A DNA stretch of 64,000 bases from Poriferisodalis sp965221945 (lineage in GTDB: Bacteria > Actinomycetota > Acidimicrobiia > Acidimicrobiales > Poriferisodalaceae), in assembly GCF_965221945.1 (NCBI RefSeq), contig NZ_OZ244925.1, positions 1,426,001 to 1,490,000 of the forward strand, read 5' to 3'. This document shows positions 43,690 to 52,222 of the stretch, piece by piece. Under the pieces are notes generated by a model. The model did not search any database. It was not told where the DNA came from and saw only the letters and a program-made list of their open reading frames with translations. The stretch's first letter is position 1, and each line of letters starts with the position of its first letter. The position numbers were made by a program, and so were the translations under genes.

Positions 43690-45936
43690 GTGAGCACCGA
43701 AGCGGGTGCGGGCGAAGCGACTGTCGTGCTGCCGCGACGGCTCGCGCTGGACGCGCGCGTCGGCGCCAACAAGCTCCGCCAGCTTGAGGTGGCTGCAGCG
43801 CATCACGTGGTAAGGATCTCGCCGGCTCTCCATGCTGGTCGGGTCCCGGTCCTGCAGCTCGAATCGGAGGCCGCCGGTCGCATCCTGATCTGCCCGCGGC
43901 GGATCACCCCACCTACCGGGGTTGCTGGGGTTATTCTGAGCGATGGGACCGAGGCTGACCCGCTGAGCTACCTTGAGTATCAGGACTCCTGGCGGTGGCT
44001 CGCGCCAAAGCCTCCACGCCCGCAGGATGCACGGAACCTGCCGCAAGTGTGCGAGAGCGTCATAGCGAGCTGGGAAGGCGCCTTCACATTCCGCGAGGCC
44101 TCACACTCGAGCGCAGGTCTCCGAACACCTCAGCTCGGCGCGCTTCACGCGCTGGTGGGGTACTGGACAGCGCGCGACGACGTCGCCACCATCGTCATGC
44201 CAACAGGTACCGGCAAGACGGACACGATGATCGCGGCCCTCGTACGAGAGCGCCTCACGCCCCTACTCGTCGCCGTCCCTAGCCGCGCTCTTCGGACTCA
44301 GCTCGCGGACAAGTTCCTGTCCCTGGGGCTCCTCAAGGACGTCGGTTGCATCTCGTCGTCCGCTGACTATCCGGTGGTCGGCGTCATCGATCGCCGGATC
44401 GCGAATGCCGCAGAGGCTCGTGAGCTCTTGGGCAGCTGCAACGTTCTGGTCGCGACTATGCAGGCGCTGACCCAGGCGGTGCCCGAAGTCCAGGCGACCT
44501 TGGCCGAGGAAGCGAGCCACCTGTTCATCGATGAGGCTCACCACATCGGAGCGCGGACCTGGGCGGAGTTTCGACAGCTGTTCGCCGATCGGCCAGTAGT
44601 GCAGTTCACGGCGACGCCCTATCGCGGCGATGGCCGCCACGTCTCCGGGCGGTCGATTTATGAGTACCCCCTGCGCCTAGCCCAGGCAGCGGGGTACTTC
44701 CGACCCATCTCTTTTCACCCGGTGTATGAGTTCGATCCCGGTGCTGCCGACGAACGGATCGCCCAGGCTGCACTCGGGATCCTCGACGAAGACGTGGGGA
44801 GTGGCCGCGACCATCTCCTCATGGCGCGCTGCAAGAGCATCACGCGGGCGGAGCAGGTGCACGCCCTCTACCAGTCGCTCGGCCGAACTGACGCAGTGCT
44901 CGTTCACAGCCAACAGACCCAGTCAGAACAACAAGAAGCGTTCGACGCGATGAACAATCGCCGGTCCCGCATCATCATCTGCGTCGACATGTTTGGCGAG
45001 GGGTTCGACCTGCCCGAGCTCAAGGTGGCTGCGCTGCACGATCATCACCGAGGCCTCGCTATCACGCTCCAGTTCATCGGGCGCTTCACGCGTACCACGC
45101 CCGACCTCGGTGACGCGAGCGTCGTGGCCAACATCACCGATCCCCGCGTGGAGTCGGCGATCGCCGACCTCTATGCCCAAGACTCTGACTGGAACGGCTT
45201 GCTCTCCGAGATCAGCGAGGGGGCGCTCGGTCGACATGCGAGAAGGGCCGAGTTCCTCGACGGCTTCGGAGAAAGCGCTGACGAACTGCCCTTGCAGACC
45301 ATCTACCCGAAGATGAGCACGGTCGTCTACGAGGTCGACGCGGCGCGGTGGCACCCGGAGCGAATCGGGGAAGCGTTTGATGAGTCGAAGCTGTTCGCCG
45401 AACCGGCGATCAACCTCCGAAGCAACGTGGCGGTCGTCATTGCGTTCGACGACGAGAATGTGCCTTGGGGAAACGTGCGTTGGCTTCGAAACACTACCTG
45501 GCACCTGTATCTCATCCACTACAACGAGGATCAGCGACTTCTCTTCATCCACAGCTCGGACAACCGTGGTGTCCATAAGGAGCTTGCGGAGGCTGTCGCT
45601 GGCGCGGGCGTCAGCCTTGTTGGCGGAGACCGTGTGTTCCGCGTGCTCGGTGGGATCCAACGCCTGGTCGTTGCCAACCTCGGGCTGAAAGCAGCGCTGA
45701 ACCGTGCGGTGCGTTTCACCATGTACGCGGGACCCGACGTCCGACAGGGCATCAGCGACGCACAGCTTCAGAATCGCGTGGCATCAAACCTATTTGGATT
45801 CGGCTACGAAGCCGGCAGCCGCGCAAGTGTTGGCTGCTCCCAGAAGGGACGAATCTGGTCATACCGAGTCGCCGAGGACATCAGCGAGTGGACGCGGTGG
45901 TGCGCGGAGATCGGCGACAAGCTGGCCGACAACTAA
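43690..45936 (+). CDS. DEAD/DEAH-box (ResIII) helicase, possibly the N-terminal part of a larger broken gene
   Basis: This 748-residue SF2 helicase has Walker A MPTGTGKTDTM, DEAH-type LFIDEAHHIGA, TATPYRGDG, and the C-terminal motif LQFIGRFTRTT. It resembles stand-alone restriction-type helicases of defence islands. The frame stops at TAA 45934-45936 but continues open in the same phase through the next ORF (45937-46962), so the two probably made one protein of about 1,090 residues. The GTG at 43690 is the likely start; TTG 43615 is also open. The position between a tRNA-linked integrase and IS elements suggests a transferred defence gene. Confidence 0.7.
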   Translation: MSTEAGAGEATVVLPRRLALDARVGANKLRQLEVAAAHHVVRISPALHAGRVPVLQLESEAAGRILICPRRITPPTGVAGVILSDGTEADPLSYLEYQDSWRWLAPKPPRPQDARNLPQVCESVIASWEGAFTFREASHSSAGLRTPQLGALHALVGYWTARDDVATIVMPTGTGKTDTMIAALVRERLTPLLVAVPSRALRTQLADKFLSLGLLKDVGCISSSADYPVVGVIDRRIANAAEARELLGSCNVLVATMQALTQAVPEVQATLAEEASHLFIDEAHHIGARTWAEFRQLFADRPVVQFTATPYRGDGRHVSGRSIYEYPLRLAQAAGYFRPISFHPVYEFDPGAADERIAQAALGILDEDVGSGRDHLLMARCKSITRAEQVHALYQSLGRTDAVLVHSQQTQSEQQEAFDAMNNRRSRIIICVDMFGEGFDLPELKVAALHDHHRGLAITLQFIGRFTRTTPDLGDASVVANITDPRVESAIADLYAQDSDWNGLLSEISEGALGRHARRAEFLDGFGESADELPLQTIYPKMSTVVYEVDAARWHPERIGEAFDESKLFAEPAINLRSNVAVVIAFDDENVPWGNVRWLRNTTWHLYLIHYNEDQRLLFIHSSDNRGVHKELAEAVAGAGVSLVGGDRVFRVLGGIQRLVVANLGLKAALNRAVRFTMYAGPDVRQGISDAQLQNRVASNLFGFGYEAGSRASVGCSQKGRIWSYRVAEDISEWTRWCAEIGDKLADN

Positions 45937-45969
45937 ATCAGGCTCGACGAGCTACTCGCCAACACGTTG

Positions 45970-46962
45970 ATGCCAGAAACCGTCGACAAGCGACCGCCGC
46001 TGGTGCCGCTCCATGCCGAGTGGAGCGATCAGATCTGGATTCGCCCTGAGCACACCACTCACATCCTGCAGGGGACAGCGGAGGCAACGCTTCTCGACGT
46101 CGAACTCGAGGTCCAGCCACGAGAGGAGACCGGGCCTCTTCTCCTGCAGGTCATCGGAGCTGCCGAGTCGACCTTCGCCATCGACTTCGGCCCGGACGGC
46201 GCCTCTTACCGACACGTTGACGGCCCAACCGTGTCAATCCGACGCGGCCCTAGGTGGGTCCCGATCGACGAGTGGTTCCTGCAGGAGCCACCGATCATCC
46301 GCTTCCACACGGGCGCGTTCCTAGCCGGCGATCAACTCTTCACTCCGGCGTCCCCCTCGGCGGGATACGACCCAGACAAGATCCAGGCGTGGGACTGGAC
46401 CCCGACCAACATCAGAAGGGAGTCTCAGGGCGTCGAGCGCGACGCGAGCACGATCCAGCACCGCGTGCTGCAACAACTCGATCGCGACCCGATGTGGGAC
46501 GTCATCGTGGACGACGACGGCACGGGCGAGGCAGCTGACATCGTCGCGATCGCCGCCGACCTCGAGGCGGAGCGGCTGCGGATTCACCTCTATCACTGCA
46601 AGTACTCAGCAGGACCCGGTCCCGGAGCGCGGGTCGAGGACCTCTACGAGGTCTGCGGCCAGGCGCAGAAGTCCGTCCACTGGAAACAGGACCGCCACCA
46701 CCTCATCGAACACCTGAAACGACGCGACGCATCACGAAGCGCACGGCACAACGTGAGCCGGTTCGAACGAGGGTCACAGGAGGTCCTCAACCGGGTGGCC
46801 CACCAACTCCCCTACCTCGTACCCGAGTTCGAGGTCTTCATCGTCCAGCCCGGCCTCTCAAAGTCAAGCGTGAGCCAGGCACAGCTCGACCTCCTCGCCA
46901 CCACAGAGCTCTATCTCTCCGAGACCTACGCCGTCCCTTTGACCGTCATCGGCAGCGAATAG
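45970..46962 (+). CDS. Downstream half of the helicase gene, nuclease-like segment
   Basis: This 330-residue ORF has no strong start signal and lies in the same frame as the helicase after one TAA. Its opening (PETVDKRPPLVPLHAEW) reads like mid-protein sequence. A segment GEAADIVAI followed by RIHLYHCKYS and ARVEDLYEVCGQAQKSV has the spacing of a PD-(D/E)xK-type nuclease core, with Asp, then a Lys after a beta strand. A helicase-plus-nuclease protein would fit a restriction or anti-phage role; this is inference. It may be translated alone, by readthrough, or not at all. Confidence 0.5.
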   Translation: MPETVDKRPPLVPLHAEWSDQIWIRPEHTTHILQGTAEATLLDVELEVQPREETGPLLLQVIGAAESTFAIDFGPDGASYRHVDGPTVSIRRGPRWVPIDEWFLQEPPIIRFHTGAFLAGDQLFTPASPSAGYDPDKIQAWDWTPTNIRRESQGVERDASTIQHRVLQQLDRDPMWDVIVDDDGTGEAADIVAIAADLEAERLRIHLYHCKYSAGPGPGARVEDLYEVCGQAQKSVHWKQDRHHLIEHLKRRDASRSARHNVSRFERGSQEVLNRVAHQLPYLVPEFEVFIVQPGLSKSSVSQAQLDLLATTELYLSETYAVPLTVIGSE

Positions 46963-47098
46963 CAGACGACGTCCCGGGGACCCATGCACCACTTGGAGAA
47001 CGCTGGAAAGTTCCGTGCTGACGCCAAGACTCATGGTTCACAACGCCCCCACCAGCAGTGCAATCGGAGCACCGGGTGGGTGATGCTCCTATGGTTCG

Positions 47099-48316
47099 TC
47101 AAGCGGCGGTTTGGTGGGTGTTGAGCCAGTTTCGGTAGGCGGGCAGGAGCCGGTGGTGGGGTGCTTTGCCGCGTTCGATGGCGCTGATGGTGGCGGGCCA
47201 GGTGTTGAGCTGGTCGGCGACGTGGGCGAGGCTGTGTCCGGTGGCGTGTCGTCGTGCTCGCAGGTCGGCGACGACGGGGGCGGGTTGGGGTTTGGTGAGC
47301 AGCGCGAAGACTTCTCGGGCGATGTAGCGCTTGAGGCAGCGGATGATCTCGCGTCGGCTTTTGCCCTCGGTCTGTCGGCGGGCGGCGTAGGCGCGGGTGC
47401 GTTCGCAGGTGGCGAGGCGGACCATGGCGATGCGCCACAGGGCATGGTTGGCCTGGCGGTTGCCTCCTTGGTTGAGGCGGTGCCGTGTGGTCTTGCCCGA
47501 GGACGCCTCGACGGGGCTGGCGCCGCACAGGGCGGCGAATGCTGCTTCGCTTGTGAGCCGGTCGGGGTTGTCGCCGGCTGTGGTGAGCAGGATCGACGCG
47601 ACGTCGGGGCCGATGCCTTTGGCGGCTCGCAGCGCTGGGCCCGCAGCGGCGGTGAGCCGGTCGAGGTGTTCTCGCAGCTCGCCGAGATCAGCGGCGAGGG
47701 ACTCGTATTGGCGGGCCAGGGTGCGCAATGCGAGCTTGGCGGCCTGGGCAGGGTCGGCGACGTCGCCGGGGCGGAACCTGGCGCAGCGCTGGGCTCTTTG
47801 GGCTGCGGTGAGCGGCTCGAGCTCGCTGCGCAGCTGCTCGGGAGCGGTCACGATCAGATCCCGGACCTGGTTGGAGATGCGGGTGAGATGATCCCGCGTC
47901 GAGCACAACGCGACCCGGATCTGGCGGATCGACTCCACCGTGCCGTCGCCGCCCTTGGGCGCAGATGTCCGCTCGTCGCTCAAAGCCGCCAGCGCAGCAG
48001 CCTCAGCGTCCACGGTGTCGGACTTGCCGCGGCGACGCCGCATCTGACGGTCCGGCCGGGTCACCTCGACCACCTCGACACCCGCGGCCCACAGGTGCCG
48101 GCACAGGCCCGCCCCATAGGAGCCGGTGCCCTCGATGCCGACCCGCACCAGCGGCCCGAATGACTCCAGCCACCCCCGCAGACCTCGATACCCGTCAAGA
48201 TCCGCCGCGAACGACGCCGCTGCGAGCACCCGGCCTGCCTGGTCGGCCGCCGCAGCGACATGAACGTCTTTGTGAGTGTCGACGCCCCCATAGACGCCGA
48301 CCGGACCATCAGCCAT
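47099..48316 (-). CDS. IS110-family transposase with C-terminal HTH
   Basis: The 405-residue DEDD transposase (RuvC-like plus Tnp20 domain) shows GVDTHKDVHVAA (first Asp), GIEGTGSYGAGL (Glu), GKSDTVDAEAAA (Asp pair) and, in the second domain, ALCGASPVEASSGKT with the catalytic serine region. The last 60 residues form an XRE-like HTH (ADLRARRHATGHSLAHVADQ, then WPATISAIERGKA), seen in some actinobacterial IS110 proteins. The ATG at 48316 is used. IS110 elements lack clear terminal repeats, so exact ends are not defined. The 136-bp gap 46963-47098 probably holds one end. Confidence 0.85.
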   Translation of the reverse strand: MADGPVGVYGGVDTHKDVHVAAAADQAGRVLAAASFAADLDGYRGLRGWLESFGPLVRVGIEGTGSYGAGLCRHLWAAGVEVVEVTRPDRQMRRRRGKSDTVDAEAAALAALSDERTSAPKGGDGTVESIRQIRVALCSTRDHLTRISNQVRDLIVTAPEQLRSELEPLTAAQRAQRCARFRPGDVADPAQAAKLALRTLARQYESLAADLGELREHLDRLTAAAGPALRAAKGIGPDVASILLTTAGDNPDRLTSEAAFAALCGASPVEASSGKTTRHRLNQGGNRQANHALWRIAMVRLATCERTRAYAARRQTEGKSRREIIRCLKRYIAREVFALLTKPQPAPVVADLRARRHATGHSLAHVADQLNTWPATISAIERGKAPHHRLLPAYRNWLNTHQTAA

Positions 48317-48531
48317 GATGAACCCCTGCCCTTCTCCCGAATCGGGTGAGCGAGGCACCACCGGCCGGGACGGCGGACAGGACAGCCACGGTGCATAGCC
48401 AAGGCTCCTATCAAGTCACGTCCGCCCGACCGGCCGGTGCGCGCCAGCGAACGGGACACCGAGCCGACAGATCACCGACAAGGCACAAAGCCCGTCACAC
48501 CCCGAGTCAAACCCAGGCCCGAACGCCAGCC
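48317..48531 (-). ncRNA. Candidate IS110 bridge-RNA region
   Basis: IS110-family elements encode a structured bridge RNA in the non-coding end 5' of the transposase. The 215 bp between the transposase start and the left end of the IS3 element have no gene and are the right size and place. No loop or target-matching sequence was identified, so this is a positional prediction. Confidence 0.3.
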
Positions 48532-48581
48532 TGAACCTCACCGGCTATTGCGCAGGCTCCGACCCTTGAGAGGATGGGGCC

Positions 48582-48908
48582 ATGTCAGAGCAGAGACGTC
48601 GGGGGAAGTATCCGGACGAGTTGCGTGAGCGTGCGGTGCGGATGGTCTTGGAGGCCCAGCGGGATTGCGGGTCGCAGTGGGAGGCGATCTCGTCGGTGGC
48701 CGACAAGCTGGGGCCGACGCCTGAGACGGTGCGCAAGTGGGTGCGCCGCTGTGAGGTCGACGAGGGGCGCCGGCCGGGGCTCACGAGCGATGAGCGTGAG
48801 CGGCTCAAGCGTGTGGAGCGCGAGAACCGGGAGTTGCGCCGCGCGAATGAGATCTTGAAGTCTGCGTCGGTTTTCTTCGCGGCCGAGCTCGACGGCCGGA
48901 CACGATGA
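48582..48908 (+). CDS. IS3-family OrfA (HTH DNA-binding protein)
   Basis: The 108-residue protein has an N-terminal HTH (KYPDELRERAVRMVLEAQRD, KLGPTPETVRKWVRRCE) and a leucine-zipper-like helix (ERLKRVERENRELRRANEIL), standard for IS3 OrfA. It is intact. Its stop overlaps the orfB start as ATGA, so OrfB may be made by coupled initiation or frameshifting. Confidence 0.9.
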   Translation: MSEQRRRGKYPDELRERAVRMVLEAQRDCGSQWEAISSVADKLGPTPETVRKWVRRCEVDEGRRPGLTSDERERLKRVERENRELRRANEILKSASVFFAAELDGRTR

Positions 48909-49504
48909 TGGCCTTCATTGACGCCAACCGGGAACGGTTCGGGGTCGAGCCGATCTGCAGAGCCTTGCAGTTCGCCCCGTCCACGTATTGGTCCGCCAAG
49001 CGCCGCCCGCCCTCGGCGCGTTCGGTGCGCGACTCCGGGCTCAAGGCTGAGATCGCTCGGGTGCATGCGGAGAACTTCGGGGTCTATGGGGCGCCGAAAG
49101 TGTGGGCGCAGCTCAACCGCGAGGGGCATCGGGTGGCTCGCTGCACCGTGGAGCGGCTGATGCGCGACCTGGGACTGCGCGGCGCCACCAGAGGGCAGCC
49201 GAGGCGCACCACCGTCGCCGACGCCGCAGCTGAGCGTCCGGGGGACCTCGTCGAGCGCCGCTTCAGCGCTGCGGCGCCGAACCGGCTGTGGGTAGCGGAC
49301 ATCACCTATGTGCGCACCTGGTCGGGGTTCGTCTACGTGGCCTTCGTCACCGACGCCTTCAGCCGCCGCATCGTGGGCTGGCAGGCGTCGAGATCGCTGC
49401 GCAGCGACCTCGCGATCAACGCGCTCGAACAGGCCCTATGGGAACGCAGCCGAGCCGGCGCCGGACTCGACGGTCTGGTCCACCACTCCGACCGCGGCAC
49501 CCAG
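48905..49504 (+). pseudogene. IS3-family OrfB transposase, fragment 1 of 3
   Basis: Codons 1-200 of the DDE integrase are present, including the HTH_21 region (VYGAPKVWAQLNREGHRVAR), the first catalytic Asp in WVADITYVRTW and the second in VHHSDRGTQ. The frame is cut after the CAG codon at 49502-49504 by the IS30 element. The remaining reading frame beyond is only a short chimeric tail and not transposase. Confidence 0.88.
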
Positions 49505-50959
49505 GCCGGATTCAAGTGGTCGTCGCAACACCTCGATGATGGAGGTGTCAGGTGGGGACCATGCGGGAAAGGCAGCGGGAGGTTCAGCTGTATCGAGGCC
49601 AGGTGCCGTCGCCAGGGCGGCCGACGGTTGCGTGGCGGCAGGACCGGGTGAGGTTCTGGGCGGCGATCGCTCGTGGGGACAAGACCGGCGTCGCGGCGGC
49701 TGTCGCGGGGGTGTCATCGCCGGTTGGGTTCCGGTGGTTCCGCCACGCTGGCGGTGTGAACCCATGCCTTGCCCCGACGGTGTCGGGCCGATATCTGTCA
49801 TTCGGCGAGCGCGAAGAGATTGCGCTGTATCGGGCCCAGGGTGTCGGCGTGCGCGAGATCGCCCGCCGGCTGGGCCGGAGCCCGTCGACGATCTCGCGGG
49901 AGCTGCGTCGGAACGCGTCGACGAGGACCTGGCGTGTCGAGTACAAAGCGACGATCGCCCAGTGGCATGCCGAGCGCCGCGCTCGGCGGCCCAAGGCGGC
50001 CAAGCTCGCCTCCAACGACCGGCTCCGCAGCTATGTCCAGGACCGCCTGTCGGGGCGGGTCAGGGCATCCGATGGCCGGGTGCTGGGCCCCGAGGGTCCG
50101 CAGTGGAACGGCAAGAACAAGCCGCATCGTGGCGACCGCGGCTGGGTGCAAGCCTGGAGCCCAGAGCAGATCTCGAACCGTCTGCGGGTCGATTTCCCCG
50201 ATGATGAGTCCATGCGGATCTCCCATGAAGCGATCTACCAGGCCCTCTATGTGCAAGGCCGCGGAGCGCTGCAGCGCGAGCTGGTCGCCTGCCTGCGCAG
50301 CGGGCGCGCCTTGCGGGTGCCGCGGGCCCGGGCCCGCCAGACCGCGTGGGCTCACGTCACACCCGAGGTGATGATCAGCCAACGGCCCCCAGAAGTCGAG
50401 GACCGAGCCGTCCCCGGACACTGGGAAGGCGACCTGATCATCGGACTGAAACGCTCAGCGGTCGGCACCCTCGTCGAGCGCACTACCCGGTTCACGATGC
50501 TGATCCACCTGCCACGCGCCGAGGGCTACGGCGTCATCCCCCGCACCAAGAACGGGCCGGCCCTCGCCGGCTACGGCGCCCTCACCATGAAGGACGCGCT
50601 CGCAGCGTCGATGACCACGCTGCCCGAACAGCTGCGCCGGTCACTGACCTGGGACCGCGGCAAGGAGCTCTCAGCCCACGCCGCGTTCACCGTCGAGACC
50701 AACATCGCGGTCTACTTCGCCGACCCCAAGAGCCCCTGGCAGCGAGGAACCAACGAGAACACCAACGGACTGTTGCGCCACTACTTCCCCAAAGGCACCG
50801 ACCTGTCCCGATGGACCGCACAAGAGATCAACGCCGTCGCCCACACGCTCAACACCCGGCCACGCAAGACCCTCGGCTGGCGCACACCCGCCGAAGCCCT
50901 CGACGAACACCTACGATCCCTCCAACAACCCGGTGTTGCAACGACCGGTTGAATCCGGC
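49505..50959 (+). mobile_element. IS30-family element with 3-bp target duplication
   Basis: The ends are imperfect inverted repeats: 49505-49532 (GCCGGATTCAAGTGGTCG...) and 50932-50959, whose reverse complement begins GCCGGATTCAACCGGTCG; about 25 of 28 bases match. The trinucleotide CAG flanks both sides (49502-49504 and 50960-50962). The element is 1,455 bp and its removal rejoins the IS3 orfB frame exactly. Confidence 0.85.
49552..50952 (+). CDS. IS30-family transposase
   Basis: The 466-residue DDE transposase has an N-terminal HTH (EREEIALYRAQGVGVREIAR, LGRSPSTISRELRRNAST) and the catalytic core PGHWEGDLIIG, WDRGKELSAH and the IS30 signature GTNENTNGLLRHYFPKGTD. The GTG at 49552 has GGAGGT five bases upstream; ATG 49561 is an alternative. 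It is intact and the element may be mobile. Confidence 0.92.
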   Translation: MGTMRERQREVQLYRGQVPSPGRPTVAWRQDRVRFWAAIARGDKTGVAAAVAGVSSPVGFRWFRHAGGVNPCLAPTVSGRYLSFGEREEIALYRAQGVGVREIARRLGRSPSTISRELRRNASTRTWRVEYKATIAQWHAERRARRPKAAKLASNDRLRSYVQDRLSGRVRASDGRVLGPEGPQWNGKNKPHRGDRGWVQAWSPEQISNRLRVDFPDDESMRISHEAIYQALYVQGRGALQRELVACLRSGRALRVPRARARQTAWAHVTPEVMISQRPPEVEDRAVPGHWEGDLIIGLKRSAVGTLVERTTRFTMLIHLPRAEGYGVIPRTKNGPALAGYGALTMKDALAASMTTLPEQLRRSLTWDRGKELSAHAAFTVETNIAVYFADPKSPWQRGTNENTNGLLRHYFPKGTDLSRWTAQEINAVAHTLNTRPRKTLGWRTPAEALDEHLRSLQQPGVATTG

Positions 50960-50962
50960 CAG

Positions 50963-51034
50963 TACCTGTCCATCCGCTACACCGAACGGCTCGCCGCCAA
51001 CGACATCGCCGCGTCGGTGGGATCGGTCGGAGAC
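50963..51034 (+). pseudogene. IS3-family OrfB transposase, fragment 2 of 3
   Basis: Twenty-four codons continue OrfB exactly in frame after the CAG duplication: YLSIRYTERLAANDIAASVG, then SVGD. This is the IS3 region just before the catalytic Glu. It ends where the Tn554-like element begins. Confidence 0.82.
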
Positions 51035-51130
51035 TGCCTGTTAACCGGCCAATTTGTTGTGGGGCTGGTAGATGAGTGCCCGGTTGGGGCTGGGTAATGC
51101 TTGCATTGTGGTTCGCTGGGCGTTACAGAT

Positions 51131-52222
51131 GTGGCTGTGCCGGATGGCGGGTTGTTCCTCGAGCGGACTGGGGTTGGCTGGCAGCTTGCCGGCGACAGCG
51201 CCGGCCGGTTCGGGTTGGTGAACGACTATCTGTCGTATCTGGTTGACCGGAATTACTCGCCGCGCACGATCCGCACCTACGGGTTCGGGCTGTTGGCGTT
51301 GTGCCGCTGGCTCGGCGCCGAGGACTTGGATCTGGCCGAGGTCACGACGGATGTGTTGTTGGGGTTCTTGACCGCGTGCCGCAGCGAGCGGGTGGCCGGC
51401 CGGCCCGGCGGTACGAACGTGGTCGGGCTCGACGGCCGCCGGACCGACACGTTGTCTGCGGCCACGATCAACCTGCGCTTGGCTGCGGTGTCGGGGTTGT
51501 TCTCGTTCCGGTCGATGCGCGACCCGGACGCGCCGAACCCGGTGCCTGCGGGCCGGGAGGCCAAGCGAGCGTCGGCGGGTGAGCGGGGCGGGATGCTCGC
51601 CCACGTGTCGCGTGCGCCGAGGCGGCGCTCGCCGTTGCGGGTCCGCGACGCCAGGCGGCTCCCGCGCACGCTCGACGGCCGAGAGGTCGTGGCGCTGCTG
51701 GAGAGCCTGCGAGCGTGGCGGGACCGGGCCATCGCCGGGTTGATGGTGTTCTGCGGGTTGCGCTCGTCGGAGGTGTTGGCCCTCGACGTCGCCGATGTCG
51801 ACATCGGCGCCCGCTGGCTGCTGGTGTCGGGCAAGGGCGGCAAGGAGCGCCGGGTCCCGCTCGACGTCGACGTCGCCGGGGTGATCGGGACCTACCTGCT
51901 CGCCGAGCGCCCTGAGACGACCAGCGCCAGGCTGTTCGTCGTGGCCAAGGGCCCCACCCGCGGGCAGCCGCTCACCCCGGCGGGGCTGCGGCGCATCTTT
52001 CGCTATCACCGCGAGATCACCGGCATCACGGCCGCGCATCCCCACGCGTTGCGTCACACCTTCGGCACCGCTTTGGCCGAGGCCGGCGTGGACTTGGCCG
52101 TGATGGCGGCCTTGTTGGGCCACGCCCACATCGACACCACCGCCCGCTACATCCATGTTGCCCCCGCCCATGTCAAGGCCGAGTTCGATGCTGCCCGCCG
52201 CCGCCAACGCGCCAACACCTGA
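51131..52222 (+). CDS. tnpA: Tn554-like tyrosine recombinase TnpA
   Basis: This 363-residue tyrosine recombinase has a SAM-like core-binding domain (LVNDYLSYLVDRNYSPRTIR) and the catalytic set Arg in MVFCGLRSSEVLALD, HALRHTFGTAL, and the final LLGHAHIDTTARYIHV. The length matches TnpA of Tn554 (about 361). The GTG at 51131 is used; a TTG at 51101 is also open. Its end overlaps tnpB by 35 bp. Confidence 0.85.
   Translation: MAVPDGGLFLERTGVGWQLAGDSAGRFGLVNDYLSYLVDRNYSPRTIRTYGFGLLALCRWLGAEDLDLAEVTTDVLLGFLTACRSERVAGRPGGTNVVGLDGRRTDTLSAATINLRLAAVSGLFSFRSMRDPDAPNPVPAGREAKRASAGERGGMLAHVSRAPRRRSPLRVRDARRLPRTLDGREVVALLESLRAWRDRAIAGLMVFCGLRSSEVLALDVADVDIGARWLLVSGKGGKERRVPLDVDVAGVIGTYLLAERPETTSARLFVVAKGPTRGQPLTPAGLRRIFRYHREITGITAAHPHALRHTFGTALAEAGVDLAVMAALLGHAHIDTTARYIHVAPAHVKAEFDAARRRQRANT

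Noticed and set aside
45934..45936. In-frame TAA of the helicase as a recoded codon
   Set aside because: TAA recoding is not known in this kind of bacterium and no recoding signal was seen; a nonsense mutation or split gene is simpler.
49505..49651. Tail of the first IS3 OrfB frame beyond the IS30 insertion
   Set aside because: These codons read into the IS30 end and encode no transposase sequence, so they are a chimeric by-product.
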